Shown: piece by piece, positions 31,545-40,452 of the stretch
Layout of the letters: every line of letters starts with the position of its first letter
Numbering within the stretch: the first letter of the stretch is position 1
NCBI GenBank assembly: GCA_903899885.1
Contig: CAIULK010000242.1
Span: 1 to 40,452, forward strand
Length of the DNA stretch: 40,452 nucleotides
Origin: an uncultured Rhodospirillaceae bacterium
GTDB taxonomy: Bacteria; Pseudomonadota; Alphaproteobacteria; Rhodospirillales; Magnetospirillaceae
Direction of reading: 5' to 3'
The notes under the pieces: model-generated
The model's input: only the letters and a program-made list of their open reading frames with translations
Told to the model about the DNA's origin: nothing
Database searches by the model: none
Translations under genes and position numbers: made by a program

Positions 31545-32789
31545 CTAGAAATTCCGTTTCAGCCAAGATCCGATCCGGCCCAACCCGCCCTTGGCCTCGT
31601 CGTCGCCCGCCTTGCGGCCACGAGCCGACGGCGTTTGATGGATCAGCGCATAGCGGATCAGACCGGCCGAGGTGGAAAAGGCCGGGCCGTTTGTGGCCTC
31701 CGGCAAACCGGGCAGGGCGATCGGGCGGCCGACCCGGACTTGCTTGTCCAAAACCCGGCTCGCGAAATCGCGCATGCCCTGCAATTGAGCGCCGCCGCCG
31801 GTTAGCACGACACGGCGCCCGGCTTGACGGTCCAGACCGCGCTCCTCCAAATGATTACGGACCATTTCGAAGGTTTCCTCTATCCGGGGCCGGATGATCT
31901 GGTTCAGCACCGAGCGGGCGATCTGGTTGGCCGCGCCGTCCTCGTCCTCGCCGACCAAGGGCACCTTCAGCATCTCGCGTTCATCGGCAGGCGACGGCAG
32001 GGCCGAGCCGTACAGCGTCTTCAAGCGTTCCGCCCAGCTGTGCGGGGTGGTCAGGCCGCGCGCGATGTCGGCGGTGACGTGCTGGCCGCCGATCGGAATG
32101 ACATCGACATGGATCAAGCGCCCGCGCAGGAACACCGCGATCGAGGTGGTGCCGCCGCCCATGTCGATGCAGGTCACCCCCATCTCGCGCTCGTCCTCGA
32201 CCAGACAGGCCAGCCCCGAGGCATAGGGCGAGACCACCCGCGCCTCGATATCGAGGTGGCAGCGATTGACCACGCTGGCCAGATTGCGCACCGGACCGGC
32301 GTGCGCCGACACCACATGCAGCGAAATCCCCAGCCGCTCGCCATACATGCCGCGCGGGTCCTGAACGCCTTCGTTGCCGTCGATGGTGTATTCCACCGGA
32401 ATGGCGTGCATCAGTTCGCGGTCGGGCGCCTCGCAATGGGCGCGGCCGTGGTCCAGCATGCGGCGCAGATCGGCTTCATCGACCGGATGACCGCCGGTGG
32501 TCACCTCGAAATCGACCAGCGACGAGGCCGGCTGACCGCCCGAAACATTGACGATCACCGAGCGCACGGATTCGCCCGCCATTTCCTCGGCGCTGGCGAC
32601 GGCGGCGCGGATCGAATTTTCAAGCGGTTCCATGTCGGTCACCGCGCCCGCCCGCATGCCGCGCGCGATCTGATGACCGACGCCGACGATGCGCGCCGAT
32701 CCGTCCTCTTGGACGGCGGCCAGGAAGCAGCACACCTTGGTGCTTCCGACATCCAGCGCGGCGATGAGACCTCCTCGCGTCACGGTCAT
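31545..32789 (-). CDS. ftsA: Cell division actin-like protein FtsA
   Basis: This 414-residue protein tethers FtsZ to the membrane. It starts at ATG 32789, which overlaps the ftsQ stop as ATGA; the longer open frame upstream is ftsQ in another frame. ATPase motifs of the actin/Hsp70 fold are visible: LIAALDVGSTKVCCFLA (phosphate 1), GVTCIDMGGGTTSIAVF (phosphate 2) and VVLTGGGAQLQGM (adenosine). The extreme C-terminus (GRIGSWLKRNF) is the amphipathic membrane-targeting helix. The length matches the family. It is translationally coupled to ftsQ and followed by ftsZ. Confidence 0.97.
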   Translation of the reverse strand: MTVTRGGLIAALDVGSTKVCCFLAAVQEDGSARIVGVGHQIARGMRAGAVTDMEPLENSIRAAVASAEEMAGESVRSVIVNVSGGQPASSLVDFEVTTGGHPVDEADLRRMLDHGRAHCEAPDRELMHAIPVEYTIDGNEGVQDPRGMYGERLGISLHVVSAHAGPVRNLASVVNRCHLDIEARVVSPYASGLACLVEDEREMGVTCIDMGGGTTSIAVFLRGRLIHVDVIPIGGQHVTADIARGLTTPHSWAERLKTLYGSALPSPADEREMLKVPLVGEDEDGAANQIARSVLNQIIRPRIEETFEMVRNHLEERGLDRQAGRRVVLTGGGAQLQGMRDFASRVLDKQVRVGRPIALPGLPEATNGPAFSTSAGLIRYALIHQTPSARGRKAGDDEAKGGLGRIGSWLKRNF

Positions 32790-33631
32790 CCTCCCCCGCC
32801 TTGCGCGGTCTTCAGGACCAGCCGGTCGGATTGGCGCAAATCGACCATCACCACATGCTTGGACGACAAGCCTTGGCCGCCCTCCAGCGCCGCCAAGCGG
32901 GCGTAGGCGGCGGCGGCCCCCTCTTCGGGCAAACGCGCTTCCAATCCCCTCGCCGGATCGTCCAGGCGCAGATCCCAGCGGCGCCCGCCGACTCGCACCG
33001 CCGATTTGACGCGCGCCGCGATCACCGGCTGGGCTGCCAGCATTTCTTGCAAGTCGCCGAACTCGGCCGCCGCCCCCTCGCCGACCACCAGCAGCAGATC
33101 CTCGAAACCTTCGATCGGTCCCGGGATGGCGTGGCCTTCGCCGTCGATCAGCACGAAGCGGCCGTCGCGCTGCCACAGCGCCACCGGCTGACGCTCGACG
33201 ATGGTGACGATCAACCGGCCGGGCAAACGGCGCTCGACGGCCGCCGCCTTGACGGTCGGAAGCGCTTCCAGGCGAGCCCGCATCGCGACCAGGCCGACCC
33301 CGAAAATCGCGTCGCCCGGTGCCACATTCACCGCTTGATCAATCTGCTCCCGGGGCGTGCGGACACGGCCCGAGACCGCGACGCTGGCCACTTCGAAACC
33401 GACGCGGCGGCTGAGCGACAGGCTTTCGGCGGCGGTCGCGCGCACGGCGCCCGCCCGCCAGCCCCAGGCGGCGGCCAGCACGAGGCCGAGCGCCAAGGCG
33501 GCGCCGATCTTGCCCTTCATGGCCACCGGCATCGCGGCGGCGGCGCGCGGCGGCGCCTTCGTCTTGCGGCTCTTGCGCGGCGCGGCCGGACGATCGGCCG
33601 CACCCACCATGATGTCGCCTAGGGGTCGCAT
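32786..33631 (-). CDS. ftsQ: Cell division protein FtsQ
   Basis: This 281-residue bitopic protein links the divisome to its periplasmic parts. A basic cytoplasmic tail (APRKSRKTKAPPRAA) leads to a membrane helix (IGAALALGLVLAAAWGW). A POTRA domain follows (FEVASVAVSGRVRTPREQID, then LPTVKAAAVERRLPGRL and VTIVERQPVALW), and then the FtsQ beta domain with LIDGEGHAI. I start at ATG 33631 because GGAG lies 9 bp upstream. This overlaps the end of ddl by 13 bp. ATG 33610, just past the ddl stop, has a poorer ribosome site. Its stop overlaps the ftsA start (ATGA). Confidence 0.93.
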   Translation of the reverse strand: MRPLGDIMVGAADRPAAPRKSRKTKAPPRAAAAMPVAMKGKIGAALALGLVLAAAWGWRAGAVRATAAESLSLSRRVGFEVASVAVSGRVRTPREQIDQAVNVAPGDAIFGVGLVAMRARLEALPTVKAAAVERRLPGRLIVTIVERQPVALWQRDGRFVLIDGEGHAIPGPIEGFEDLLLVVGEGAAAEFGDLQEMLAAQPVIAARVKSAVRVGGRRWDLRLDDPARGLEARLPEEGAAAAYARLAALEGGQGLSSKHVVMVDLRQSDRLVLKTAQGGGG

Positions 33632-34539
33632 TGGGCGTTCTCCACCATCCAATCGACCAGTTCGGGGAACGAGATTCCGGCGGCCTGGGCGATTTCGGGG
33701 ACCAGCGAGGTCGCGGTCATCCCCGGTTGGGTGTTGGTCTCCAGCACCACCATGCGGGCGGGCTGGCCGGGCCTTGTGTCGTCGTAGCGCAGGTCGGTGC
33801 GGCTGACCCCACGGCAGCCCAGCACGCGATGCGCCAACAGCCCCAAGCGCAGGGCCTCGGCATAGTCGGCGGGCGGCAAGGGGGCCGGCATCAGGTGACG
33901 CGAACCACCGGCCGAGTATTTGGCCGCGTAATCGTAAAAGCCCCGGTCCGAGGTGATTTCCAAGGCCCCCAGGGCGCGGTCGCCCATCACCGCCACGGTG
34001 ATCTCGCGGCCCGGCACGAAGGCTTCGACCAGCACCCGGTCGCCCTCGAACGGCCAGCTTTCCAATGGGGTCTTCGTATCGCCCGGCTTGACGATGTACA
34101 CGCCGACCGACGAACCCTCGTTGATCGGTTTGACGACATAGGGCCGCGCCAAGGGATCGGCGGCGCCGTCGGCCTTGGTCACCACGCGGCCCTCGGCCAC
34201 CGGAATTCCGGCGCCTTGAAACAGCAGACGGGCAAAGGCCTTGTCCATCGCCGCGGCCGAGGCCAGGACGCCCGAATGGGTATAGGGGATTTCCAGCAGA
34301 TTCAGCATGCCCTGGATACAGCCATCCTCGCCGAAGCGGCCGTGCAGCGCGTTGAACACCACGTCGCAGCGCGACGCGGCGATCAGATGGGCCAATTCGG
34401 CGGCGTCACGCCCGACATCCAGCGTGATCACCTCGTGACCGGCGGCCTCCAAGGCCGCCGCCGCCGCCCGGCCCGAAGCCAGCGACACCTCGCGTTCGGC
34501 CGACGCCCCGCCCATCACCACGGTCACACGCTTGCTCAT
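33619..34539 (-). CDS. ddl: D-alanine--D-alanine ligase
   Basis: This 306-residue ATP-grasp enzyme makes the D-Ala-D-Ala dipeptide of peptidoglycan precursors in the cytoplasm. It starts [20 protein letters not shown], with the DdlB-type E-R-E-V-S signature. Other landmarks are NALHGRFGEDG, IPYTHSGVLASAAAMDK, YVVKPINEGSSVGVY (ATP-binding Lys and Ser loop) and the metal-binding end VVLETNTQPGMTATSL. The ATG overlaps the murB stop (ATGA) and has GGAG 8 bp upstream. Length and position in the cluster are typical of alphaproteobacteria. Confidence 0.97.
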   Translation of the reverse strand: MSKRVTVVMGGASAEREVSLASGRAAAAALEAAGHEVITLDVGRDAAELAHLIAASRCDVVFNALHGRFGEDGCIQGMLNLLEIPYTHSGVLASAAAMDKAFARLLFQGAGIPVAEGRVVTKADGAADPLARPYVVKPINEGSSVGVYIVKPGDTKTPLESWPFEGDRVLVEAFVPGREITVAVMGDRALGALEITSDRGFYDYAAKYSAGGSRHLMPAPLPPADYAEALRLGLLAHRVLGCRGVSRTDLRYDDTRPGQPARMVVLETNTQPGMTATSLVPEIAQAAGISFPELVDWMVENAQCDP

Positions 34540-35435
34540 GTTCGTTCTCCGATCCGGCGGATTTCCCATTCCAGCGACACGCCGCTTTCGGCCAACACGC
34601 GGGCGCGGACTTCCTCGCCCAGATCCTCGATATCGGCGGCGGTGGCGTCGCCGGTATTGATCAGGAAATTGCAGTGCTTGTCGGAAACCATCGCGCCGCC
34701 CTTGACCAAGCCCCGGCATCCCGCGCGGTCGATCAGTTCCCAAGCCTTCAGTCCCGGCGGATTGGCGAAGGTCGATCCCCCGGTCCGCTGTTTGACCGGC
34801 TGCGAGGCTTCCCGCTGGGTCTTGATGGCGGTCATGCGTCCCTCGATGGCGCGGCGGTCGTCGGGCCGCCCGTCCAACACCGCCGACAGGAAGATCCAGC
34901 TTTCCGGCACCGCGACGCGGCGATAGTCAAAGCCGATCTCGGCATGGGTCAGGGTATGACGCGTTCCGTGGCGATCCAGGGCCAGCACGGCGGTGGTCAC
35001 GCCGCTCATGTCCGATCCATAGGCCCCGGCGTTCATCCGCAGCGCGCCGCCGACCGTGCCGGGAATGCCCGACAGGAATTCCAGACCGGCCAACCCGGCG
35101 TCGTGCGCGGTATCGGCGACCGTGGCGCCCAACGCGCCCGATCCGGCCAGGATGCGATTGCCCGACACCTCGACGCTGGCGAACGCGCCGCCCAGGCGCA
35201 GCACCACGCCCGGCACCCCGCCGTCACGCACCAACAGGTTCGAGCCGACACCGACCACGGTCATCGGCACGTCATCGGGCACTGCGGCCAGGAATTGGGC
35301 CAGATCCTCGGCGTCGGCCGGGCGGAACAACAGTTCGGCCGGACCGCCCACCCGGAACCAGGTGAACCCGGCCATCGGCGCGTCGCGCTTGATCGGGCCG
35401 CGCAGCGGCGGCAGTTGGTCGGCCCAATGGCTCAT
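34536..35435 (-). CDS. murB: UDP-N-acetylenolpyruvoylglucosamine reductase
   Basis: This 299-residue FAD enzyme reduces UDP-GlcNAc-enolpyruvate to UDP-MurNAc. Visible motifs are [14 protein letters not shown] and [20 protein letters not shown] (FAD-binding PCMH domain), [20 protein letters not shown], and GSTFANPPG with the catalytic Ser near residue 223, the type I MurB layout. The C-terminal Glu of [13 protein letters not shown] is the expected proton-relay Glu. The start codon overlaps the murC stop (ATGA), with GGAGG upstream. A longer open frame exists upstream but is inside murC. Confidence 0.97.
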   Translation of the reverse strand: MSHWADQLPPLRGPIKRDAPMAGFTWFRVGGPAELLFRPADAEDLAQFLAAVPDDVPMTVVGVGSNLLVRDGGVPGVVLRLGGAFASVEVSGNRILAGSGALGATVADTAHDAGLAGLEFLSGIPGTVGGALRMNAGAYGSDMSGVTTAVLALDRHGTRHTLTHAEIGFDYRRVAVPESWIFLSAVLDGRPDDRRAIEGRMTAIKTQREASQPVKQRTGGSTFANPPGLKAWELIDRAGCRGLVKGGAMVSDKHCNFLINTGDATAADIEDLGEEVRARVLAESGVSLEWEIRRIGERT

Positions 35436-36841
35436 GCGGGCAGGACCTCCAGTTCGCGGGGCAGCGCGTGGGCCCAGGCGGTGATGTTGCCCGCCCCCAA
35501 ACAAATCACCATGTCGCCATCCTCGGCCAATTCGGCGATCAGGGGCGCCAGGGCCTTGGAATCCGTCAGCGCCAGGGCACGGCGGTGACCGTGTTCTTGC
35601 AGGCCGCGCACCAGGGCATCACGATCGATCCCCTCGATCGGCGCCTCGCCCGCGCCATAGACATCGGCGACGATCACCGTGTCGGCATCGTTGAAGCAGG
35701 TGCAGAACTGGTCGAACAGCGACGCCAGGCGGGTATAGCGATGCGGCTGAACCACCGCGATGACGTTGCCGGAACAGGCTTGGCGCGCCGCCTTCAGAAC
35801 GGCGGCGATTTCCACCGGATGATGGCCGTAATCGTCGATCACCGTGATGCCGCGCCCCACCCCGGTGTGGGTAAAGCGCCGCTTGACCCCCGAGAACTTG
35901 GCCAAGGCGGCGCGGATCACCGTATCGTCCAGTTCCAACTCGCCCGCGATCGCCACCGCGACCAGCGAATTCTGCACATTGTGCTGGCCGACCATCGGCA
36001 GGGTCAGGTCGGCGATGGTGCGGCTTTCGCCGGTCACCCGGTCGGTCAGGATGACGTCGAAGGTCGAACCCGACTTGTCCATCCGCAGATTGACGGCGCG
36101 CACCAGCGCTTGGGGCGAGAAGCCGTAGGTGACGATCTTGCGGTCCAGCACCTTGGGGATCAGCGCCTGGACTTCCGGATGGTCGATGCATAGGGCGGCG
36201 AAGCCATAGAACGGGATGTTCTCGACGAAGGTGCGGAAGGCGTCGCGTAGCTTGTCGAAGCTGCCGTAATAATCCATGTGCTCGGGATCGATATTGGTCA
36301 CCGCGACCACGGTCGAGGGCAGCTTGGTGAAACTGCCGTCGGATTCGTCGGCCTCGACCACCATCCAGTCCGAAGCACCCAGCCGGGCGTTGGTGCCGTA
36401 AGCGTTGATGATGCCGCCGTTGATCACCGTGGGGTCCAGATTGGCCGCTTCCAGCAAGGTCGCGACCATCGAGGTGGTGGTGGTCTTGCCGTGCGTGCCG
36501 CCGATCGCGATGGCGGCCTTCAGGCGCATCAGTTCGGCCAGCATTTCGGCGCGCCGCACCACCGGCACCAAGCGCGCGCGCGCCGCCATCAGTTCGGGAT
36601 TGTCGGCCTTGACCGCCGACGACACCACGACCACCTTGGCCTCGCCCAGATTGTCGGCCGAATGGCCCACCATCACGCGAATGCCGCGGCGGCGCAGGCG
36701 TTCGACATTGGCGTTCTCGACTTGGTCCGACCCTTGGACGCTATAGCCCAGATTGTGCAGGATCTCGGCGATGCCCGACATGCCGATGCCGCCGATGCCG
36801 ACGAAATGAATGGTCCCGATGGAAAGCGGCATCGACCTCAT
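35432..36841 (-). CDS. murC: UDP-N-acetylmuramate--L-alanine ligase
   Basis: This 469-residue Mur ligase adds L-Ala to UDP-MurNAc. Domains in order: UDP-binding Rossmann ([18 protein letters not shown]), ATP-binding central domain with the P-loop [17 protein letters not shown] near residue 110, EADESDGSF and [11 protein letters not shown], then the C-terminal ligase domain with [10 protein letters not shown] and [10 protein letters not shown]. Start ATG 36841 overlaps the murG stop as ATGA and has GGAG 8 bp upstream; ATG 36832 is an in-frame alternative. Length and motifs are complete. Confidence 0.98.
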   Translation of the reverse strand: MRSMPLSIGTIHFVGIGGIGMSGIAEILHNLGYSVQGSDQVENANVERLRRRGIRVMVGHSADNLGEAKVVVVSSAVKADNPELMAARARLVPVVRRAEMLAELMRLKAAIAIGGTHGKTTTTSMVATLLEAANLDPTVINGGIINAYGTNARLGASDWMVVEADESDGSFTKLPSTVVAVTNIDPEHMDYYGSFDKLRDAFRTFVENIPFYGFAALCIDHPEVQALIPKVLDRKIVTYGFSPQALVRAVNLRMDKSGSTFDVILTDRVTGESRTIADLTLPMVGQHNVQNSLVAVAIAGELELDDTVIRAALAKFSGVKRRFTHTGVGRGITVIDDYGHHPVEIAAVLKAARQACSGNVIAVVQPHRYTRLASLFDQFCTCFNDADTVIVADVYGAGEAPIEGIDRDALVRGLQEHGHRRALALTDSKALAPLIAELAEDGDMVICLGAGNITAWAHALPRELEVLPA

Positions 36842-37941
36842 GACACGGACTCCAAAATCAACGTTTCGACACGGTCGGCCAAGCGGACGGCGGCATCGGG
36901 AACACCGGCCGCACGGGCGCAACGCGCCGCTTGGGCTAGCATGGCGGGGTGGGTGAACAGGCGCGTCAGGCGCTCGGTCAGGGCTTCGGCGGTAAAGGAC
37001 GGCTGCTCGATCAGCCAGCCGCCGCCCGCCTCGTCGAGTGCGCGGGCGTTGGCGGTTTGGTGGTCGTCGATGGCGTGGGGATAGGGCACCAGAATGGCCG
37101 GGCGGCCCAGCGCCGCCAATTCCGCCATCGTCGAGGCGCCCGAGCGGGCGATCACCAGATGCGCTTGCGCCAGCCGTTCGGGGGCGTCCTCGAAGAAACG
37201 GCCCAAGGTTGCCCGGATTCCGGCTTGGTCATACGCGGCTTGCACCAGGGTGCGGTCCTCGGGGCGGCATTGCTGGCTGACATCGATGCGGCGGCGCAAT
37301 TCCTCGGGCAGGGCACCCAACGCGGCCGGAACCACATCCGAGAAAATCCGCGCCCCTTGGCTGCCGCCCATCACGACAATCCGCAACGCTCCCTCGCCGC
37401 CAAGCTCGGGATACGGCGCACCGCACAAGGCGGCGACGCGGGGGCGTACCGGCATCCCGGTCAGCGCCACTTTGTTTGCGTCCCTCGGGGCGATCATCGC
37501 CACCTTGGCGAACGAGGTGGCGATCACCCGGGCGCGCGCGGCGGCCAGCCGGTTGGCGCGGCCCAGCACCGCGTTCTGTTCGTGCAGGATCGTCGGGATA
37601 CGCAGGATTTGCGCCGCCAAAACCGTGGGCAACGAGGCATAGCCGCCGAACCCGGCCACTGCGGCCGGTCGGTTGCGCAGCAGCAGCCGCAACGCTTGCG
37701 CCAAGCCCAAGGCCAGACAGGCGCCCGCGTGAAGCTTCGCCCATTTGCCCTTGCCCGCGACGCCGCTGGCCGAAATTCGGTAAACCGCGATCCCCTCGGC
37801 GGTACCGGCGAAGGCTTGGCCGCGCCGGTCGGTCACGAAGCCGACCGTGCGGCCCCGCGTTGCCAGTTCGGTGGCCAGCGCCTCGGCCGGGAAAACGTGG
37901 CCGCCGGTGCCGCCGGCGGTGATCAAGACAAGCCCGGTCAT
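36838..37941 (-). CDS. murG: Lipid II synthase MurG (GlcNAc transferase)
   Basis: This 367-residue GT28 enzyme transfers GlcNAc from UDP-GlcNAc to lipid I on the inner face of the membrane. It has the three G-loops: [18 protein letters not shown] at the N-terminus, [12 protein letters not shown] near 100, and [12 protein letters not shown] at the start of the C-terminal domain. The donor signature is [20 protein letters not shown], then [17 protein letters not shown] 37941 overlaps the ftsW stop (ATGA); ATG 37950 would add three residues. The much longer open frame upstream is the ftsW gene in another frame. Confidence 0.97.
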   Translation of the reverse strand: MTGLVLITAGGTGGHVFPAEALATELATRGRTVGFVTDRRGQAFAGTAEGIAVYRISASGVAGKGKWAKLHAGACLALGLAQALRLLLRNRPAAVAGFGGYASLPTVLAAQILRIPTILHEQNAVLGRANRLAAARARVIATSFAKVAMIAPRDANKVALTGMPVRPRVAALCGAPYPELGGEGALRIVVMGGSQGARIFSDVVPAALGALPEELRRRIDVSQQCRPEDRTLVQAAYDQAGIRATLGRFFEDAPERLAQAHLVIARSGASTMAELAALGRPAILVPYPHAIDDHQTANARALDEAGGGWLIEQPSFTAEALTERLTRLFTHPAMLAQAARCARAAGVPDAAVRLADRVETLILESVS

Positions 37942-39062
37942 GCGTCCCATCCTTCCCGCCCGAAGCGCGTCCGCGTTAACGACAAGACCATCCCCATTCC
38001 CAACGCCAAGGCCAGCATCGACGAGCCGCCATACGAGATGAAGGGCAGGGTCATTCCCTTGGCGGGCATCAGGCGCAACGTGGTCGCCATGTTGACGATG
38101 GCTTGCAGGCCGAACTGAACCAGCAGCCCCGATCCGGCGAGCAGAACGAACAGGCTGTCTTGGCGTATCAACCGAGAGAAGCCGCGCATCACGACAAAGG
38201 CGAACAGGGCGACGATCACCAAACAGGCGATTGCCCCGAATTCCTCGCCCGCCACGGCCAGGATGAAATCGGTATGGGCGTCGGGCAGCACCAGTTTGAC
38301 GGTGCCCTCGCCAGGGCCGGTGCCCAAAAGGCCGCCATGGCGCAGGGCGTTCAAGGCGGTGGTGACCTGATAGCCGTCGCCACCCGCCGGTTCCAGGAAA
38401 TGCAGCACGCGGGCCTGAACGTGGGCGAAGGTGATATAGGCCATGACGCCGCCCATCACCGCCATCACCGCCATCACCGCCACCCACATCATCGGCAGCC
38501 CGGCGACCAGGGCCTCGACCCCCAAGATGGCGATGATCACGCTGGTCTGGCCGATATCGGGCTCGATCGCCATCAAACTCGCCACCAGGGCAAAAACGAC
38601 GCCGACAATCACGCGGCCGGGGAACTTGGCATCGGCGCGGGCTTCCGACAGCATCCAGGCCGCGACCACGGCGAAGGTCGGCTTGGCGAATTCCGAGGGT
38701 TGAATGGTCAACGGACCCAGTGCCAGCCACCGGGTCGAGCCCTTGATCTCGTTGGCGAACATCGGCACCAGGGCAAGACCGGCCAGCGCCAGCAGCAAGC
38801 CGATCGCCGACAGGCGGCGCACCGTTTGGGTGTCCATCAACGACACCGACAGCATCACCGCCACCGAGGGCAGCAGATACAAGAACTGGCGGCGCACGAA
38901 GTGAAACGAACTGGCGCCGATCCGTTCGGCCACCGCCGGACTGGCGGTAACGATCAGCACCAAGCCGATGCCGATCAAGGCCATCAGGGCGGCCACCGAC
39001 CAACGGTCGACCGTCCACCACCAGCGTCCAAGAACCGAGGTATCGGTGCGGGTCAGGCTCAT
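37938..39062 (-). CDS. ftsW: Septal peptidoglycan polymerase FtsW (SEDS family)
   Basis: This 374-residue integral membrane protein has about ten hydrophobic segments. SEDS motifs are visible: KGSTRWLALGPLTIQPSEFA near 110-129, MAIEPDIGQTSVIIA with the catalytic-type Asp, LPDAHTDFILAVAGEEFG, and LPFISYGGSSMLAL near the C-terminus. FtsW polymerises lipid II glycan at the septum together with FtsI. ATG 39062 overlaps the murD stop (ATGA) with GGGAG upstream; the longer open frame is an upstream extension inside murD. Confidence 0.97.
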   Translation of the reverse strand: MSLTRTDTSVLGRWWWTVDRWSVAALMALIGIGLVLIVTASPAVAERIGASSFHFVRRQFLYLLPSVAVMLSVSLMDTQTVRRLSAIGLLLALAGLALVPMFANEIKGSTRWLALGPLTIQPSEFAKPTFAVVAAWMLSEARADAKFPGRVIVGVVFALVASLMAIEPDIGQTSVIIAILGVEALVAGLPMMWVAVMAVMAVMGGVMAYITFAHVQARVLHFLEPAGGDGYQVTTALNALRHGGLLGTGPGEGTVKLVLPDAHTDFILAVAGEEFGAIACLVIVALFAFVVMRGFSRLIRQDSLFVLLAGSGLLVQFGLQAIVNMATTLRLMPAKGMTLPFISYGGSSMLALALGMGMVLSLTRTRFGREGWDA

Positions 39063-40390
39063 GGCGCCGTCTCCCTCACCAAGCGGCGGAAGCTGTCGCC
39101 GCGATGTTCGAAGCTGGTGAATTGATCCCACGAGGCGCAGGCGGGCGACAGCAGCACCACGCCCCTGCCCAAATCCTTGGCATGGCGGCGCGCCTCGCGC
39201 ACGGCAACCTCCAGGGTTCCGCATTGGGTGAAGGCGACCTTGCCGCTGAGCACGGATGCGAAGGCCGGGGCGGCCTCGCCGATCAGGAAGGCGTGGCGAA
39301 TGCGCGGGAAATAGGGGGCGAGCGCCGTGATGCCGCCCTCCTTGGCCTGACCGCCCAGGATCCAGAAGATGTCGTCATAGCAAACCAAGGCTTTTTCAGT
39401 GGCGTCGGCATTGGTCGCCTTGGAATCGTTGATGAACAGCACGCGGCCTTCCTGGGCCACGCGTTCCTGGCGGTGCGCCAAGCCGGGATAGCTGGCGATG
39501 GCGGCCAAGATGGCGGCGGGTTCGACGCCATCGGCCCGCGCCATCGCGAAGGCGGCGCAGATGTTCTGGGCGTTGTGGGCACCCGGCAACAACGGGAAGG
39601 CCGACAGATCGGCGACCGCGCGGCCGTCCTCGAACACTTGGCCGTCCTGGGCGGAGATGCCCTTATCCAGGCGCGTGCATGCGGAGATCCGTACCGCCCC
39701 CGGCACGCTTTCGGCCAAGCGGCGGCAAGGATCGTCGTCAATGCCGATCACCAGGGTGCCACCCGGCCGGATTCGGTCGACCATCACCCGCTTGGCGGCG
39801 ATATAGCCATCCATCCCGCCGTGACGGCCAAGATGATCGGGGGTGATGTTGAGCAAAACCCCGGCGTCCAGCGCCAGCGACGGCACCAGCTCCAATTGAT
39901 AGGAACTCAGCTCCAGCACATAACGCCCGTCGGCGCCCAAATCGGGCAAATCCAGGGCGGGGGTGCCCAGATTGCCGCCGGCCGCCACGGCCCGCCCGGC
40001 CTGGGCCAAGATGTGGGCCAACAAGGTGGTGGTGGTCGATTTGCCGTTGGTTCCGGTAACGCCGAACGTGCGGGTATCGGGCTTGGCGCGCGCCAACAGA
40101 TCGATGTCGCAGACCATCGGCACGTTCGCCGCCCGCGCCGCCTCGGCCACCGGATGGCGGGTGGGATGGGTGTGCGGGATACCCGGGCTCCAGACCAACA
40201 GATCGATGGCGAAGAAATCGGCGCCGTGCAGATCGGTCAGGAACGGGGCATCGATCCGGGCTTTTTCATTGTCGTCCCAGGCCAAGACATGGGCGCCGGC
40301 GGCGTGCAGCGCGCGCACGGTGGCGCCGCCGGACTTGCCCAGCCCCATGACCGCCACCTTGGCGCCTTGCAGGAACGACACGTCGATCAT
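39059..40390 (-). CDS. murD: UDP-N-acetylmuramoyl-L-alanine--D-glutamate ligase
   Basis: This 443-residue Mur ligase adds D-Glu to UDP-MurNAc-L-Ala. Domain order: Rossmann-like N-terminus (VAVMGLGKSGGATVRAL), ATP-binding domain with P-loop TFGVTGTNGKSTTTTLLAHI near 110, LELSSYQLE and NITPDHLGRHGGMDGY, and the C-terminal domain with FINDSKATNADATEKAL, WILGGQAKEGG and VLLSPACASWDQFTSFEHRG, the MurD end signature. Start ATG 40390 is 7 bp after the mraY stop and has GAGGGG upstream. Confidence 0.98.
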   Translation of the reverse strand: MIDVSFLQGAKVAVMGLGKSGGATVRALHAAGAHVLAWDDNEKARIDAPFLTDLHGADFFAIDLLVWSPGIPHTHPTRHPVAEAARAANVPMVCDIDLLARAKPDTRTFGVTGTNGKSTTTTLLAHILAQAGRAVAAGGNLGTPALDLPDLGADGRYVLELSSYQLELVPSLALDAGVLLNITPDHLGRHGGMDGYIAAKRVMVDRIRPGGTLVIGIDDDPCRRLAESVPGAVRISACTRLDKGISAQDGQVFEDGRAVADLSAFPLLPGAHNAQNICAAFAMARADGVEPAAILAAIASYPGLAHRQERVAQEGRVLFINDSKATNADATEKALVCYDDIFWILGGQAKEGGITALAPYFPRIRHAFLIGEAAPAFASVLSGKVAFTQCGTLEVAVREARRHAKDLGRGVVLLSPACASWDQFTSFEHRGDSFRRLVRETAP

Positions 40391-40397
40391 CGCCCCC

Positions 40398-40452
40398 TCA
40401 CCGCAGCTTCAAGGTGGACAGGCCGACCAAGGCCAGAATCCCGGCGATGATC
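40398..40452 (-). CDS. mraY: MraY C-terminus, 5' part outside the window
   Basis: The last 17 codons (IIAGILALVGLSTLKLR, stop at 40400-40398) match the conserved C-terminus of phospho-MurNAc-pentapeptide translocase, which makes lipid I in the membrane. The position directly before murD is the usual one in the dcw cluster. Confidence 0.85.
   Translation of the reverse strand, partial: IIAGILALVGLSTLKLR

Noticed and set aside
32789-33176. Longer N-terminus for FtsA
   Set aside because: The extension is the ftsQ coding sequence in another frame; the ATG at 32789 gives the normal family N-terminus.
36949-40450. Long plus-strand frames opposite murG, ftsW and murD
   Set aside because: Antisense shadows of well-identified core genes, rich in His, Gln, Arg and Gly.

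Overview
The window looks like a chromosome segment of a GC-rich alphaproteobacterium, most likely Rhodospirillales of the Magnetospirillum/Rhodospirillum type. This is inferred from the gene order of the division/cell-wall (dcw) cluster, the protein sequences, and the codon use. I could not run a database search. The window has three parts.

Region 1 (1-about 3740) is a decayed lambda-type prophage tail operon on the plus strand. It holds a 3' fragment of tail gene M, a frameshifted gene L with an 8-G tract at the break, and an in-frame K-I chimera made by an internal deletion. Two toxin-antitoxin-like modules on the minus strand lie in this tail operon. One is a frameshifted DUF4160 gene followed by a DUF2442-HTH gene, which runs off the left edge. 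The other is a hicA-hicB pair between M and L. Each has a palindrome in its promoter. Behind the phage remnant is a scrap-filled stretch with a small lipoprotein ORF, gene ends and a REP-like palindrome.

Region 2 (3748-25502) is a surface glyco-conjugate or protein-glycosylation island. On the plus strand it runs: methyltransferase, GT-B glycosyltransferase, B12-type radical SAM enzyme, a giant 3555-residue Thr/Ser-rich repeat protein, and a TPR plus GT41 (OGT/SPINDLY-like) glycosyltransferase 27 bp behind it. A second TPR-GT41 gene converges on the first, with a 33 bp overlap, and is preceded on its strand by a methyltransferase-GT9 fusion. Divergent from that are two more methyltransferase-like genes. 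The giant protein is built of octapeptides (Leu at 1, Thr near 4, Leu/Val/Ile at 6) set into a 108-residue (324 bp) higher-order repeat, each marked by one 12-residue unit. It is almost uncharged and full of possible O-sites (Thr/Ser) and N-x-S/T sequons. My main hypothesis is that it is the acceptor for the adjacent GT41 enzymes. This is the most unusual system in the window.

Region 3 (25526-40452) is ordinary core genome. A DUF445 membrane protein comes first. Two small unknown proteins, lpxC, a soluble CZB-type chemoreceptor and the dcw cluster follow, all on the minus strand. In transcription order the cluster is mraY (edge) - murD - ftsW - murG - murC - murB - ddl - ftsQ - ftsA - ftsZ. 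Six junctions are ATGA overlaps, and the cluster ends at a strong intrinsic terminator after ftsZ.
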